Positions 1 to 6,565 of a stretch of DNA of 6,565 bases are shown in pieces. The position numbers were made by a program, and so were the translations under genes. The stretch comes from Thiotrichales bacterium (GTDB taxonomy: Bacteria > Pseudomonadota > Gammaproteobacteria > UWMA-0217), in the NCBI GenBank assembly GCA_024763135.1, contig JANTGD010000205.1:1-6565 (forward strand), written 5' to 3'. The notes beneath the pieces are model-generated. The model saw nothing but the letters and a program-made list of their open reading frames with translations, had not been told where the DNA came from and did not search any database. The first letter of the stretch is position 1, and the number at the start of each line of letters is the position of its first letter.

Positions 1-6
1 ACCAAT

Positions 7-37
7 AAGGTGACCACGAGTTTTTCCGATTCACCTT
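7..37. repeat. Short inverted repeat AAGGTGA...TCACCTT
   Basis: A perfect 7-bp inverted repeat (7-13 and 31-37) surrounds a 17-nt spacer. No T-tract follows on the + strand, so it does not read as a standard terminator in that direction. It may be a protein-binding site, the remnant of a terminator for an upstream gene, or chance. The 7-mer ACCAATA also occurs directly repeated at 1-7 and 42-48. Confidence 0.3.
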
Positions 38-116
38 GCACACCAATATCTTACGCGTCTTTTTTGCGCCCAACTGAGGTTTTTAGGATCATATAGATAG
101 CTGGCTATTGGTTCTA

Positions 117-139
117 TTAAATATATTGATTTGTATTTA
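117..139 (+). promoter_or_regulatory. Candidate CbbR (LysR-type) operator
   Basis: Three TNA triplets sit at exact 10-bp steps: TTA at 117-119, TGA at 127-129 and TTA at 137-139, each pair separated by 7 bases. The known CbbR recognition pattern is TNA-N7-TNA, usually repeated along one face of the helix, and CbbR controls many cbb operons. The site overlaps the possible -35 of the promoter at 131-158, as expected for a LysR-type activator. The region is AT-rich, so TNA triplets also arise by chance. No cbbR gene is visible in the window. Confidence 0.4.
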
Positions 140-158
140 TTTCATCAGCCACTAAAAT
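131..158 (+). promoter_or_regulatory. Candidate sigma70-type promoter for cbbMQO
   Basis: A good -10 match, TAAAAT (153-158, five of six to consensus), lies 16 nt downstream of a weak -35, TTGTAT (131-136, matching only the leading TTG). A weak -35 next to a possible CbbR operator fits a promoter that needs an activator. Transcription would start near 165. An alternative is a start inside the AT-rich loop of the inverted repeat (TAATAT at 327-332), but I see no well-spaced -35 there. Confidence 0.35.
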
Positions 159-234
159 ACCGTACCAGTTCTGGGGGATCGCCACCGTGGAAATGCATCT
201 GCTCAGCCGATTGCGTTTTGGCCCAATTCAAGCC

Positions 235-397
235 TGGCATCTGTCGGACTGGGGCACCCGCTGCTTGGGAAAGTGCGACCGAGACGGATTTTTAATCGAT
301 TGAAGCAACTAGTTGACGCTATTGAATAATATCGATCGGAAAATCCGGCCGACAAGCACTTTTCCGCAGTAGGGTGAGCCCAGTCGGACAGACGCCC
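235..397. repeat. Large imperfect inverted repeat (foldback or MITE-like) in cbbM leader
   Basis: Two arms of about 65 nt (235-300 and 331-397) are reverse complements of each other with small indels, around a 30-nt AT-rich loop (301-330). Collinear matching blocks, working outward from the loop, are ATCGAT 295-300 with 331-336, CGGATTTT 285-292 with 340-347, AAAGTGC 270-276 with 356-362, CTGC 261-264 with 366-369, CACCC 255-259 with 372-376, and a 14-mer with one mismatch at 240-253 against 379-392. Weaker pairing (GTTTT 215-219 with 406-410) may extend it to about 206-425. I see no transposase and no clear target-site duplication. It could be a decayed miniature inverted-repeat element, an inverted duplication, or a structured mRNA leader. 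Confidence 0.8.
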
Positions 398-463
398 GGG
401 GGACGAAAACAATTGCGCAACGTAGATCCGTAGAAGCCAAGGCCCTGCCTCATCTCACACCAC

Positions 464-479
464 GAGCCCTGCCGGGCTC
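464..479 (+). promoter_or_regulatory. Perfect hairpin just upstream of cbbM ribosome binding site
   Basis: GAGCCC (464-469) pairs perfectly with GGGCTC (474-479) across a 4-nt TGCC loop. The stem ends six bases before the AAGAGGA Shine-Dalgarno (486-492). No T-tract follows, so it is not an intrinsic terminator. A leader hairpin here could protect the abundant cbbM transcript from 5' decay or keep the ribosome site open; that role is inferred. Confidence 0.45.
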
Positions 480-499
480 CAAACTAAGAGGACTACTGT

Positions 500-1879
500 A
501 TGGACCAGTCGAATCGTTATGCTGACCTGAGCTTGAAAGAAGAGGACCTCATTGCGGGGCAAGAACATGTACTCGTCGCCTACACGATGGAGCCCCAGGA
601 AGGCTATGGCTATCTGGAGACAGCCGCTCACTTTGCGGCGGAATCCTCCACCGGCACCAATGTTGAGGTGTCCACAACTGATGATTTCACCAAAGGCGTG
701 GACGCGCTCGTCTATGAGATCGACGAAGCCAATCACCTGATGAAAATTGCCTATCCTTACGCGCTGTTTGATCGGAATGGCCGGGATGGCAAGACCATGC
801 TGGTCTCCTTTCTGACCCTGGCGATTGGTAACAACCAGGGCATGGGCGATGTGAAACATGCCAAGATGATTGATTTCTTCATTCCCGAAACCAAGCTGCA
901 CCTCTACGATGGTCCGGCCACTGACATTTCCGATCTGTGGCGCATTCTGGGCCGTCCTGTCGAAAACGGCGGCTATATCGCAGGCACGATTATCAAGCCT
1001 AAACTGGGCCTGCGCCCCGAGCCTTTCGCCGAAGCGGCCTATCAATTCTGGCTCGGTGGTGACTTCATTAAAAACGACGAACCCCAGGGCAACCAAACCT
1101 TCTGCCCCATGAAGGAAGTGATGCCACTGCTTGCCGACTCAATGAAGCGGGCACAGGACGAGACCGGCGAAGCCAAGCTGTTCTCTGCCAATATCACTGC
1201 GGATGACCACTATGAAATGCTCTACCGCGCTGACTACATTCTGGAGACCTTTGCTGAGAATGCGCCCCACGTTGCATTCCTGGTAGACGGGTTCGTTGGT
1301 GGTCCTGGCATGGTCACCACCGCGCGTCGCAACTACCCTTCTCAATATCTGCACTATCACCGTGCCGGACATGGCATGATCACTTCGCCTTCTGCCAAGC
1401 GTGGCTATACCGCTTTCGTCCTGGCCAAGCTGGCGCGCTTGCAGGGTGCCTCCGGTATCCACGTGGGCACCATGGGTTACGGCAAAATGGAAGGCGACGC
1501 GTCCGACAAGCTGATTGCCTATATGATCGAGCGTGACGAGTGCCAGGGTCCGATCTACTATCAAAAATGGCTCGGCATGAAGCCCACTACGCCCATTATC
1601 TCCGGCGGCATGAATGCACTGCGTCTGCCAGGATTCTTCGAGAACTTAGGCCACGGCAACGTGATCAATACCGCCGGTGGTGGTGCCTATGGTCACATCG
1701 ACTCGCCTGCGGCAGGTGCGGTTTCCCTACGCCAAGCCTATGAATGCTGGAAAGCCGGCGCAGACCCCATCGAGTGGGCCAAGGAGCACAAGGAATTTGC
1801 CCGCGCCTTCGAATCTTTCCCACACGATGCAGACAAACTGTATCCCGGATGGAGAGAAAAGCTGGGCGTTCATAAGTAA
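500..1879 (+). CDS. cbbM: Ribulose-1,5-bisphosphate carboxylase/oxygenase, form II large subunit
   Basis: This enzyme fixes CO2 onto ribulose-1,5-bisphosphate to give two 3-phosphoglycerates in the Calvin-Benson-Bassham cycle. Form II enzymes are made only of large subunits, and no small-subunit gene is present here. At 459 aa it is close to the Rhodospirillum rubrum enzyme, and the catalytic residues fall at the same numbers: T53-N54, N111, K166 (in IIKPKLGL), the carbamylated K191 with metal ligands D193 and E194 (GGDFIKNDEP), H287 (HYHRAGHG), H321, loop-6 K329 (GTMGYGKMEG) and S368-G369-G370. The enzyme therefore looks fully active. The ATG at 500 has an AAGAGGA Shine-Dalgarno (486-492) at a 7-nt spacing. 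The activase genes cbbQ and cbbO follow on the same strand. No frameshift or missing key residue is seen. Form II enzymes usually have low CO2/O2 specificity and suit high-CO2 or low-O2 settings. Confidence 0.98.
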   Translation: MDQSNRYADLSLKEEDLIAGQEHVLVAYTMEPQEGYGYLETAAHFAAESSTGTNVEVSTTDDFTKGVDALVYEIDEANHLMKIAYPYALFDRNGRDGKTMLVSFLTLAIGNNQGMGDVKHAKMIDFFIPETKLHLYDGPATDISDLWRILGRPVENGGYIAGTIIKPKLGLRPEPFAEAAYQFWLGGDFIKNDEPQGNQTFCPMKEVMPLLADSMKRAQDETGEAKLFSANITADDHYEMLYRADYILETFAENAPHVAFLVDGFVGGPGMVTTARRNYPSQYLHYHRAGHGMITSPSAKRGYTAFVLAKLARLQGASGIHVGTMGYGKMEGDASDKLIAYMIERDECQGPIYYQKWLGMKPTTPIISGGMNALRLPGFFENLGHGNVINTAGGGAYGHIDSPAAGAVSLRQAYECWKAGADPIEWAKEHKEFARAFESFPHDADKLYPGWREKLGVHK

Positions 1880-1904
1880 TCCGACAAACGATCATGTCCC
1901 TGCT

Positions 1905-1932
1905 GGACCCCTGCGAACTGCGGGGGTCCTTT
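1905..1932 (+). terminator. Terminator-like hairpin after cbbM
   Basis: A 10-bp stem (1905-1914 with 1920-1929) has one G-U pair and a 5-nt GAACT loop, and is followed by TTT then CCCT. It begins 25 bases after the cbbM stop. The stem is GC-rich and strong, but the T-tract is short, so it would probably terminate only part of transcription. With the second hairpin at 1947-1984 it could protect the cbbM message from 3' decay while letting a fraction of polymerase reach cbbQ and cbbO. Confidence 0.6.
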
Positions 1933-1946
1933 CCCTCAGGTTGAAT

Positions 1947-1984
1947 GATCCGCCATCACTCTGTACGCGGGGTGATGGCGAATC
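1947..1984 (+). promoter_or_regulatory. Second intergenic hairpin between cbbM and cbbQ
   Basis: CGCCATCAC (1951-1959) pairs perfectly with GTGATGGCG (1972-1980) across a 12-nt loop. After one C/A mismatch the stem extends by three more pairs (1947-1949 with 1982-1984). No T-tract follows, so this is not a terminator by itself. Possible roles are mRNA stabilisation, a processing site, or an inverted-repeat operator for a downstream promoter. Confidence 0.5.
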
Positions 1985-2045
1985 GGTCAACCCGGCGATA
2001 CGGCGCCTACTGACACACCAATCGCTCAATCACTGAGGCCAGTCG

Positions 2046-2846
2046 ATGGATATCACCCAATACAAAATAGCCGCGGAGCCTTTCTATACCCCGCAAGCCA
2101 ATGAAATCTCGAGATATGAGGCAGCCTATGCGGCGCGCCTGCCGGTTATGCTCAAGGGACCGACCGGTTGCGGTAAATCCCGATTTGTCGAACACATGGC
2201 GTGGCGACTGGACAAACCCCTGCTGACCGTTTCCTGTAACGAGGATATCACCGCCTCGGATCTGGTCGGACGCTATCTGCTCGATGCAGGCGGCACACGT
2301 TGGGTGGATGGCCCGCTGACCACCGCCGCACGCTACGGCGCCATTTGTTATCTCGATGAAATCGTCGAAGCCCGTCAGGACACCATGGTCGTTATCCATG
2401 CGCTCACTGACCACCGGCGTGAACTGTCACTCGACAAAAAGGGAGAACTCATCAAGGCACACCCGGATTTTCAGCTGGTGATTTCCTATAACCCGGGTTA
2501 CCAGTCACTGATGAAGGACCTCAAGCAATCCACCAAACAACGCTTTTGCGCCATGAACTTTGATTACGCAGCCCCCGAAATCGAGGCTCAGATTGTTGCC
2601 AAAGAAGGCAATGTTGCCCCCGATCTTGCGCAAAAACTGGTGCAGATCGGCGATGCCGCACGCAAACTCAAAGGCCATGGCCTGGAAGAAGGCATCTCCA
2701 CACGCCTGATGGTCTATGCCGCAACATTGAGTGGACAGGGCATCGACGTGATCGAGGCCTGCGAGATGGCCCTCGTCGATCCGATTACCGACGATCCTGA
2801 AATTCGCGCGTCACTGTACAACAGCATCGAAATGATCATGGGGTAA
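2046..2846 (+). CDS. cbbQ: RuBisCO activase AAA+ ATPase subunit CbbQ (MoxR family)
   Basis: CbbQ is a cytoplasmic MoxR-type AAA+ ATPase. It forms a hexamer that, with CbbO, removes inhibitory sugar phosphates from RuBisCO active sites using ATP. The 266-aa product shows Walker A GPTGCGKS (residues 38-45, K44), Walker B with D104-E105 (CYLDE), sensor-1 N149 (VISYNPGYQ), a likely arginine finger R166 (STKQRF) and a sensor-2 arginine R220 (ISTRLMVYA). Length and motifs match full-length CbbQ/NorQ proteins. The ATG at 2046 follows a GAGG Shine-Dalgarno (2035-2038) with a 7-nt spacing. The gene lies 166 nt after cbbM, behind two hairpins, and 60 nt before cbbO. NirQ/NorQ of denitrification are close paralogues, but position after cbbM and before cbbO supports CbbQ. 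The partner RuBisCO is probably the form II enzyme encoded upstream. Confidence 0.95.
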   Translation: MDITQYKIAAEPFYTPQANEISRYEAAYAARLPVMLKGPTGCGKSRFVEHMAWRLDKPLLTVSCNEDITASDLVGRYLLDAGGTRWVDGPLTTAARYGAICYLDEIVEARQDTMVVIHALTDHRRELSLDKKGELIKAHPDFQLVISYNPGYQSLMKDLKQSTKQRFCAMNFDYAAPEIEAQIVAKEGNVAPDLAQKLVQIGDAARKLKGHGLEEGISTRLMVYAATLSGQGIDVIEACEMALVDPITDDPEIRASLYNSIEMIMG

Positions 2847-2906
2847 CCCGCTTCATCGCGCCGCTGCGGTGCCTGTTGCGCAGCCGCCCTTTTGCAAGAG
2901 CAGACT

Positions 2907-5168
2907 ATGCCGGATAACGATCAGCTGGAACAGTACCTCAAGCAATACAGTTGTGGCTTTGAAAAAGCGCAGGAAGTCTTTCCTGATCAGCTGCAGCGTG
3001 CGCGCCAAGTACTCCCCCCCGAAGACCTGAAAGACTATATCGACGGCGCCGCTTTTCTGTGCAAAATTGGTGTGGGGGTCGAGCCCTCCCTGGTGTATCT
3101 GGAAGAAATGCCGGATATCGCGCGGCATATCGGCGGTGCGGCGCTCAAAATCATCTCGGACTACGCCTATCAACTGGTACGCAGCCCCAATAAAAAAGCC
3201 TTGATTCCGTTTCTGGAATCACTGCGCAGCGTGTGCCGCAGGGTCGACACACTCGAAGATCTACAGCACTATCTCGAGATCCTCGACGATTTCATCAAAG
3301 GCACAGAAACGGTCATTCATGGCCACCATTCTTTGTATGAGAGTCCTGGGCTGATTCCCCTGCTGGAACACATACCGGAATTGATTGGTAAGCTAACGCT
3401 CGCAGGTATCGCCAATTTCATCGCCTATGGGGTACGCCACTATCAGGCGTCACCCGAGCAACAGCGGGACTATTTTGCCCTGAAAACACCGGACGCGCGC
3501 AGCATTATGCAACGCGAGCGCCACGGGGTCCTGTTTAAAGATATCGAGCGCCAGATGGATATGCTACGCACCAGTCTATGGGATTGCGAGCTGCCATTTT
3601 CGACCTTTGCCACTGCTTTCGATCAGGCAAAAAAGCCCCTCCCCTATCTCGATGACCAATTGATTGCGGTACCGGATCTGCTCGATACCTATAACGGCAT
3701 CAGCGCACACAACCACTACCGGGCCATGCTTGCGCATATGATGGGACACTACCATTGGTCCACACAGCTCATGGCAGATAATTTCGCGCCTCATATGCAG
3801 CTGTTTATCTCCACTTTCGAAGATGCGCGCATCGAGGTACTCGCCATGCGCCGCTATCCGGGCTTACGAGGATATTTCCTGCCCTTGCATCCGGTCCCGC
3901 CATTGGGTGACTGCGACGCGGAAAACATGGCCTGCCTGCGTTACCGCGCCACGCGCTTGTCTCGCGCGCTGATTGATCCCGACTTCGACCCTGAGGATGA
4001 TGTCATTGCGGATTTTCGCCAGCAGTTTCAGCAAATCATCGCGAATAAAGGTGAGGCGTCCAGCACGCAGGATATGCAGCGCCTGGGCAGCGCATACTAC
4101 GTGCAGACCCGTGTCGTGTCCGACAGCTATCCAAACGTTTATTTCGATCACACCGAAATCAGCTATCGCGATGACAATCGCTACATGTGGTTTCACCACG
4201 AAGAATCCGACGAGCCCGAAGATTACACAGAAAACGAATACCAGCCCGACGAAGCAAACCAAGACGAATCCGGCCTGCCCCCCCGCTTCTACGATGAGTG
4301 GGACTATCTGTCGGAGAGCTACCGTCCAGACTGGGTAGCGGTCTACGAGCGTCTGCAACCCAGTGCCAACCCGGCAAAAATCGATGCCCTGCTGGCTAAA
4401 CATGCGGGCCTATCAAAACGTCTCAAACGCCTGGTGGAGATGCTCAAACCGCAGAACAAACGACGCATTCGCTTTCAGGAAGAAGGCGAAGAGCTGGACC
4501 TCGATATTGCGCTGCGCGCTTACATCGACTACAAAATCGGCGCAACCCCCGACCCACGTGTCAATACCAGCCATATTACAGAAAGCCGGAATATTTCAGT
4601 CATGCTCCTCGTGGATCTATCCAACTCCCTGAACGAGAAGGTCGCCGGCACCCAACAGACATTGCTGGAACTCAGCCAGGAAGCGCTCGCCATTATGGCT
4701 TGGACCGAAGAACAACTCGGCGATCGCTTTGCCATTGCCGGCTTCCATTCTGACACTCGCCACGAAGTGCTCTACCACCACATCAAAGGCTACAGTGAAC
4801 ACTGGAGTGACGAGGTAAAAGCGCGGATTGCGGCAATGGAAGCGGCTTACTCCACACGTATGGGAGCAGCCATGCGGCATGCAGCCCACTATCTGAGCGC
4901 GCAACCCGCGGAAAAGAAGCTTTTATTAGTACTGACCGATGGTGAACCCGCTGACATCGATGTGCACGACCCCCGCATGCTCATCGAAGACGCGGCCATG
5001 GCTGTACGTGAAATCGATCAACAGGGCATCTACAGTTACTGCATCAATGTCGACCCGCGTGCAGATGCCTATGTGGCTGACATTTTCGGTACCCATTACA
5101 CCGTGATCGACCACCCCGAGCGTCTACCGGAACTATTGCCCCAGGTTTTTCTGGCGCTCACAAAATAG
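2907..5168 (+). CDS. cbbO: RuBisCO activase adaptor CbbO (VWA domain)
   Basis: CbbO is the adaptor of the CbbQO activase; it docks on the CbbQ ring and contacts RuBisCO through its C-terminal von Willebrand factor A (VWA) domain. This 753-aa protein has a helical N-terminal part of about 430 residues, an acidic Glu/Asp-rich linker (about 432-475), and a VWA domain from about 565 to the end. The metal-ion-dependent adhesion site is intact: DLSNS (D570, S572, S574), T650 in STRMGAA and D678 in LTDGE. The segment EDARIEVLAMRRYPGLR (from 305) resembles the CbbO/NorD family. I chose the ATG at 2907 because AAGAG (2896-2900) lies 6 nt upstream; the frame could be extended to a TTG at 2892, which has no good ribosome site. 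It ends convergently with the minus-strand genes. NorD is the paralogue in denitrifiers, but linkage to cbbM decides for CbbO. Confidence 0.94.
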   Translation: MPDNDQLEQYLKQYSCGFEKAQEVFPDQLQRARQVLPPEDLKDYIDGAAFLCKIGVGVEPSLVYLEEMPDIARHIGGAALKIISDYAYQLVRSPNKKALIPFLESLRSVCRRVDTLEDLQHYLEILDDFIKGTETVIHGHHSLYESPGLIPLLEHIPELIGKLTLAGIANFIAYGVRHYQASPEQQRDYFALKTPDARSIMQRERHGVLFKDIERQMDMLRTSLWDCELPFSTFATAFDQAKKPLPYLDDQLIAVPDLLDTYNGISAHNHYRAMLAHMMGHYHWSTQLMADNFAPHMQLFISTFEDARIEVLAMRRYPGLRGYFLPLHPVPPLGDCDAENMACLRYRATRLSRALIDPDFDPEDDVIADFRQQFQQIIANKGEASSTQDMQRLGSAYYVQTRVVSDSYPNVYFDHTEISYRDDNRYMWFHHEESDEPEDYTENEYQPDEANQDESGLPPRFYDEWDYLSESYRPDWVAVYERLQPSANPAKIDALLAKHAGLSKRLKRLVEMLKPQNKRRIRFQEEGEELDLDIALRAYIDYKIGATPDPRVNTSHITESRNISVMLLVDLSNSLNEKVAGTQQTLLELSQEALAIMAWTEEQLGDRFAIAGFHSDTRHEVLYHHIKGYSEHWSDEVKARIAAMEAAYSTRMGAAMRHAAHYLSAQPAEKKLLLVLTDGEPADIDVHDPRMLIEDAAMAVREIDQQGIYSYCINVDPRADAYVADIFGTHYTVIDHPERLPELLPQVFLALTK

Positions 5169-5182
5169 CTCCGCAATCCCGC

Positions 5183-5199
5183 CTGCCAGAGGCTGTCAG
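5183..5199. other. Weak hairpin at the convergent cbbO/PLA2-like junction
   Basis: CTGCCAG (5183-5189) and CTGTCAG (5193-5199) pair with one mismatch over a 3-nt loop, in the 46-nt gap between the convergent stops. A 10-bp palindrome, TAACGCGTTA (5208-5217), overlaps the minus-strand stop codon. Neither is followed by a T-tract in a standard terminator arrangement, so how transcription ends here is unclear. Confidence 0.25.
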
Positions 5200-5214
5200 C
5201 CCAAAAATAACGCG

Positions 5215-5619
5215 TTACCAGCAGCTGCGCGACCGATCCAGAATATCCAGCATATCCATGGGATCACCGGGCTCAGGAAACGGCATCCCAGTCCATCCGC
5301 CGCCATCTCGCGCACGAATATAATATTTGGCCCATTCCAGTTCTCTGGGCATATCGCCATATACGTGCTTGAGCCAGTTCAGCTCTCTGACAAACGCAAT
5401 ATCACAGATTTTTTTGCCCACGCGTCGCTGCGCGTAACACAGATCATGATGCATACAGGCTGCATCGAAATCATCGATTGGTGGTGGGGTCACCCCTCGA
5501 GGCGGCGCGCCCGGCCCACACCAATTACCATACACGCGCAGGCAACCGGCCTGGGCACTCGCAAAAGAAAATCCCATGAGAAGAAGCAACAAAACGCAAA
5601 ATAATCTGAAATTCAGCAT
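5215..5619 (-). CDS. Secreted phospholipase A2-like protein
   Basis: With the ATG at 5619 the product has 134 aa. Residues 1-24 form a signal peptide: a short basic start, a Leu-rich core and ASAQA before a likely signal peptidase I cut. It is not a convincing lipobox, since Gln is at the -3 position of AQAGC. The mature part carries the phospholipase A2 signature: a calcium-loop-like WCGPGAPPRG (33-42), then DAACMHHDLCY (52-62) with the His-Asp pair H58-D59, and a later C72-D73 where the family has its second catalytic Asp. PLA2 enzymes cleave the sn-2 acyl chain of phospholipids using Ca2+; activity here is inferred from motifs only. Cysteines 26, 34, 55, 61, 72 and 133 could form disulfides. 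The frame also opens at a TTG (5655), but the ATG gives a normal signal peptide. Neither start has a clear Shine-Dalgarno; coupling to the gene at 5677-6252 is possible. Confidence 0.8.
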   Translation of the reverse strand: MLNFRLFCVLLLLLMGFSFASAQAGCLRVYGNWCGPGAPPRGVTPPPIDDFDAACMHHDLCYAQRRVGKKICDIAFVRELNWLKHVYGDMPRELEWAKYYIRARDGGGWTGMPFPEPGDPMDMLDILDRSRSCW

Positions 5620-5658
5620 GCTCGCATAACTGTTTGGCAAGAAAATCGTCCCCAACGC

Positions 5659-5678
5659 AACGGCCGCTGCGAGCCGTT
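5659..5678 (-). other. Hairpin between the two minus-strand genes
   Basis: AACGGC and GCCGTT (5659-5664 and 5673-5678) form a perfect 6-bp stem with an 8-nt loop. It overlaps the stop codon of the DsrE-like gene and lies 39 nt before the PLA2-like ATG. No T-tract follows on the minus strand, so readthrough is likely and the genes may share a transcript. The hairpin might tune expression of the second gene. Confidence 0.35.
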
Positions 5679-6252
5679 AAAAATGAATGTATTTGTACCC
5701 CTCATATTGCAGCTCGATCATACGTGTATACGCATCGTGCACGACCTTGACTCCGGGTAACAGATCATCGGGAAACCACCCCTTACTCTTCATACTCGAA
5801 TTACAAGCCTCGATACTCGCACCCAGCTCCAGGAGGGATTCCACGACATGGTGATTCGGATTGATATCAAAGGGGTTTCGCGTGTATTCCTGAAACGCCT
5901 CGTCCTTAAGTAACCAATACACCGTCGGGCCATGCAGTACCACACTGATCGTCAACTCACTCGGATCGACGCCTTGTTTACGATATGCCTCATACAACCC
6001 GCGCACATAAAACAATGCCTTACCGATCCCGGCACTCCATTCGTTAGTCTTCACATCGTAAACGACCTTAATGTCCTTCTTCCGCTCGATGGTAATAATC
6101 GGGCGCTCCTCAAACACCGAGTCCTTGAAAAAAGGATCGTCAAACGGATCCGCCGATGCAGCGGCAGGTGGCGCTGGCGCTGCATCCTCCGCCCAACTGA
6201 CAGCCCCAAACAACACCCAAAACACGAACAAAAACAACGGTAAGATACGCAC
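5677..6252 (-). CDS. Exported DsrE-like family protein
   Basis: The GTG at 6252 gives 191 aa with a clear signal peptide (about 1-21, hydrophobic LPLFLFVFWVLFGAV, cut near SWA-ED), then an Ala/Pro/Asp-rich linker (about 22-50). The DsrE-like domain follows: IKVVYDV (61-67), the helix GIGKALFYVRGLYEAY, the strand TISVVLHGPTVYWLL (101-115), and a C-terminal GASIEACNSSMKSKGW...LLPGVKVV (144-171). C150 sits where many DsrE-family proteins have their conserved Cys. Cytoplasmic members (DsrE, TusD) relay persulfide sulfur; exported single-gene relatives have no settled role. The start is chosen for a near-ideal AGGAGGTG ribosome site (6263-6256); the frame extends upstream to another GTG (6276), which would put that site inside the gene. 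It precedes the PLA2-like gene on the same strand. Sulfur handling in the periplasm is an inference. Confidence 0.82.
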   Translation of the reverse strand: MRILPLFLFVFWVLFGAVSWAEDAAPAPPAAASADPFDDPFFKDSVFEERPIITIERKKDIKVVYDVKTNEWSAGIGKALFYVRGLYEAYRKQGVDPSELTISVVLHGPTVYWLLKDEAFQEYTRNPFDINPNHHVVESLLELGASIEACNSSMKSKGWFPDDLLPGVKVVHDAYTRMIELQYEGYKYIHF

Positions 6253-6255
6253 AGC

Positions 6256-6263
6256 CACCTCCT
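6256..6263 (-). promoter_or_regulatory. Strong Shine-Dalgarno that fixes the DsrE-like start
   Basis: On the minus strand AGGAGGTG is a full match to the anti-Shine-Dalgarno core, with 5 nt between AGGAGG and the GTG at 6252. It decides for that GTG over the upstream in-frame GTG at 6276 and implies efficient translation. Confidence 0.7.
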
Positions 6264-6439
6264 CAGCCAAAAACACCCAACCAGGTCAGGCGCCAAGACT
6301 CATCATTCTATAGCGATATCGCCCAGCCCGCCCCGCTAGACTTTAGGAGCAACCCCAAAACCACGCCCGGGAGGCAGACAGGGCAACCCTTCAGACGCTT
6401 TTGTGTGTGACGTATTTGCAGCCATGAACTGCCAGTGCA
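6264..6439. other. Noncoding region upstream of the minus-strand genes
   Basis: I see no gene between the DsrE-like ribosome site and the REP-like repeat. It should hold the promoter for the minus-strand unit. A minus-strand TAGAAT (6310-6305) could be a -10 box but has no matching -35. A perfect 10-bp palindrome GCGATATCGC (6313-6322) lies next to it and could be an operator or chance. Confidence 0.5.
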
Positions 6440-6520
6440 GTAGCCTGGATGCAGCGCAGCGGAATCCAGGATGAACGCAGCTCCGATTTTCCCGGATTAC
6501 TCAAGCTCCATCCGGGCTAC
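6440..6520. repeat. REP-like palindromic doublet
   Basis: The 81-bp element begins GTAGCCTGGAT and ends ATCCGGGCTAC, which are 11-bp terminal inverted repeats with one mismatch. Each half also folds by itself: CCTGGAT 6444-6450 with ATCCAGG 6464-6470, and CCCGGAT 6491-6497 with ATCCGGG 6510-6516. The terminal wording and the inner GCAGCGCAGCGGAATCC resemble extragenic palindromes found in many copies in Gammaproteobacteria, from family recollection rather than a search. Such doublets (REPIN or BIME type) are mobilised by RAYT transposases encoded elsewhere. The remaining 45 bp to the window end show nothing clear. Confidence 0.8.
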
Positions 6521-6565
6521 AAAACTATCACCTGCAAAATAACCCTGTGCGACCGGCAACCACTC

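Larger units (their letters stand above)
1..499. other. Noncoding leader region upstream of cbbM
   Basis: I find no credible gene in these 499 bases. The only long open frame, on the minus strand at about 203-412, lies inside a large inverted repeat and looks like no protein family I know, so I treat it as chance. The stretch holds an AT-rich block at about 85-165 with a candidate CbbR operator and promoter, a large imperfect inverted repeat at about 235-397, and a short perfect hairpin at 464-479. If transcription starts near 165, the cbbM mRNA would have a long leader of roughly 330 nt. The upstream gene, possibly cbbR, is not in view. Confidence 0.75.

Overview
The window carries a form II RuBisCO module on the + strand, cbbM-cbbQ-cbbO, followed by two convergent genes on the - strand for small exported proteins. 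One is a phospholipase A2-like protein and the other a periplasmic DsrE-like protein. This layout (form II large subunit followed directly by its CbbQ/CbbO activase) is known from chemolithoautotrophic proteobacteria such as Acidithiobacillus, Thiobacillus and Hydrogenovibrio relatives. The DsrE-like gene and a REP-type palindromic repeat of a style familiar from Gammaproteobacteria fit a sulfur-oxidising, CO2-fixing gammaproteobacterium. The lineage is an inference from gene content; no rRNA or marker gene is present.

Layout. 1-499: noncoding leader. It holds an AT-rich stretch with three TNA triplets at exact 10-bp steps (possible CbbR operator) over a candidate promoter, then a large imperfect inverted repeat (about 235-397, possibly wider) and a short perfect hairpin just before the cbbM ribosome binding site. 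500-1879: cbbM, complete, with every catalytic residue checked present at Rhodospirillum rubrum numbering. 1880-2045: two strong hairpins, the first terminator-like. 2046-2846: cbbQ, MoxR-type AAA+ ATPase. 2907-5168: cbbO, VWA-domain adaptor with an intact MIDAS. 5169-5214: short convergent junction. 5215-5619 (-): secreted PLA2-like protein. 5677-6252 (-): exported DsrE-like protein with a strong Shine-Dalgarno and a GTG start. 6253-6565: noncoding, ending in an 81-bp REP-like doublet at 6440-6520.

Working together. CbbM fixes CO2 onto ribulose-1,5-bisphosphate and becomes blocked by tight-binding sugar phosphates. A CbbQ hexamer with CbbO strips these inhibitors off using ATP. The hairpin pair between cbbM and cbbQ could let the cell make much more RuBisCO than activase from one promoter. 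No CbbR gene lies in the window; it may be just upstream. The two - strand genes are probably a separate transcription unit with no demonstrated link to carbon fixation.

The core genes are well-known families. The least explained parts are the large inverted repeat in the RuBisCO leader and the pairing of a secreted PLA2-like protein with a periplasmic DsrE-like protein.
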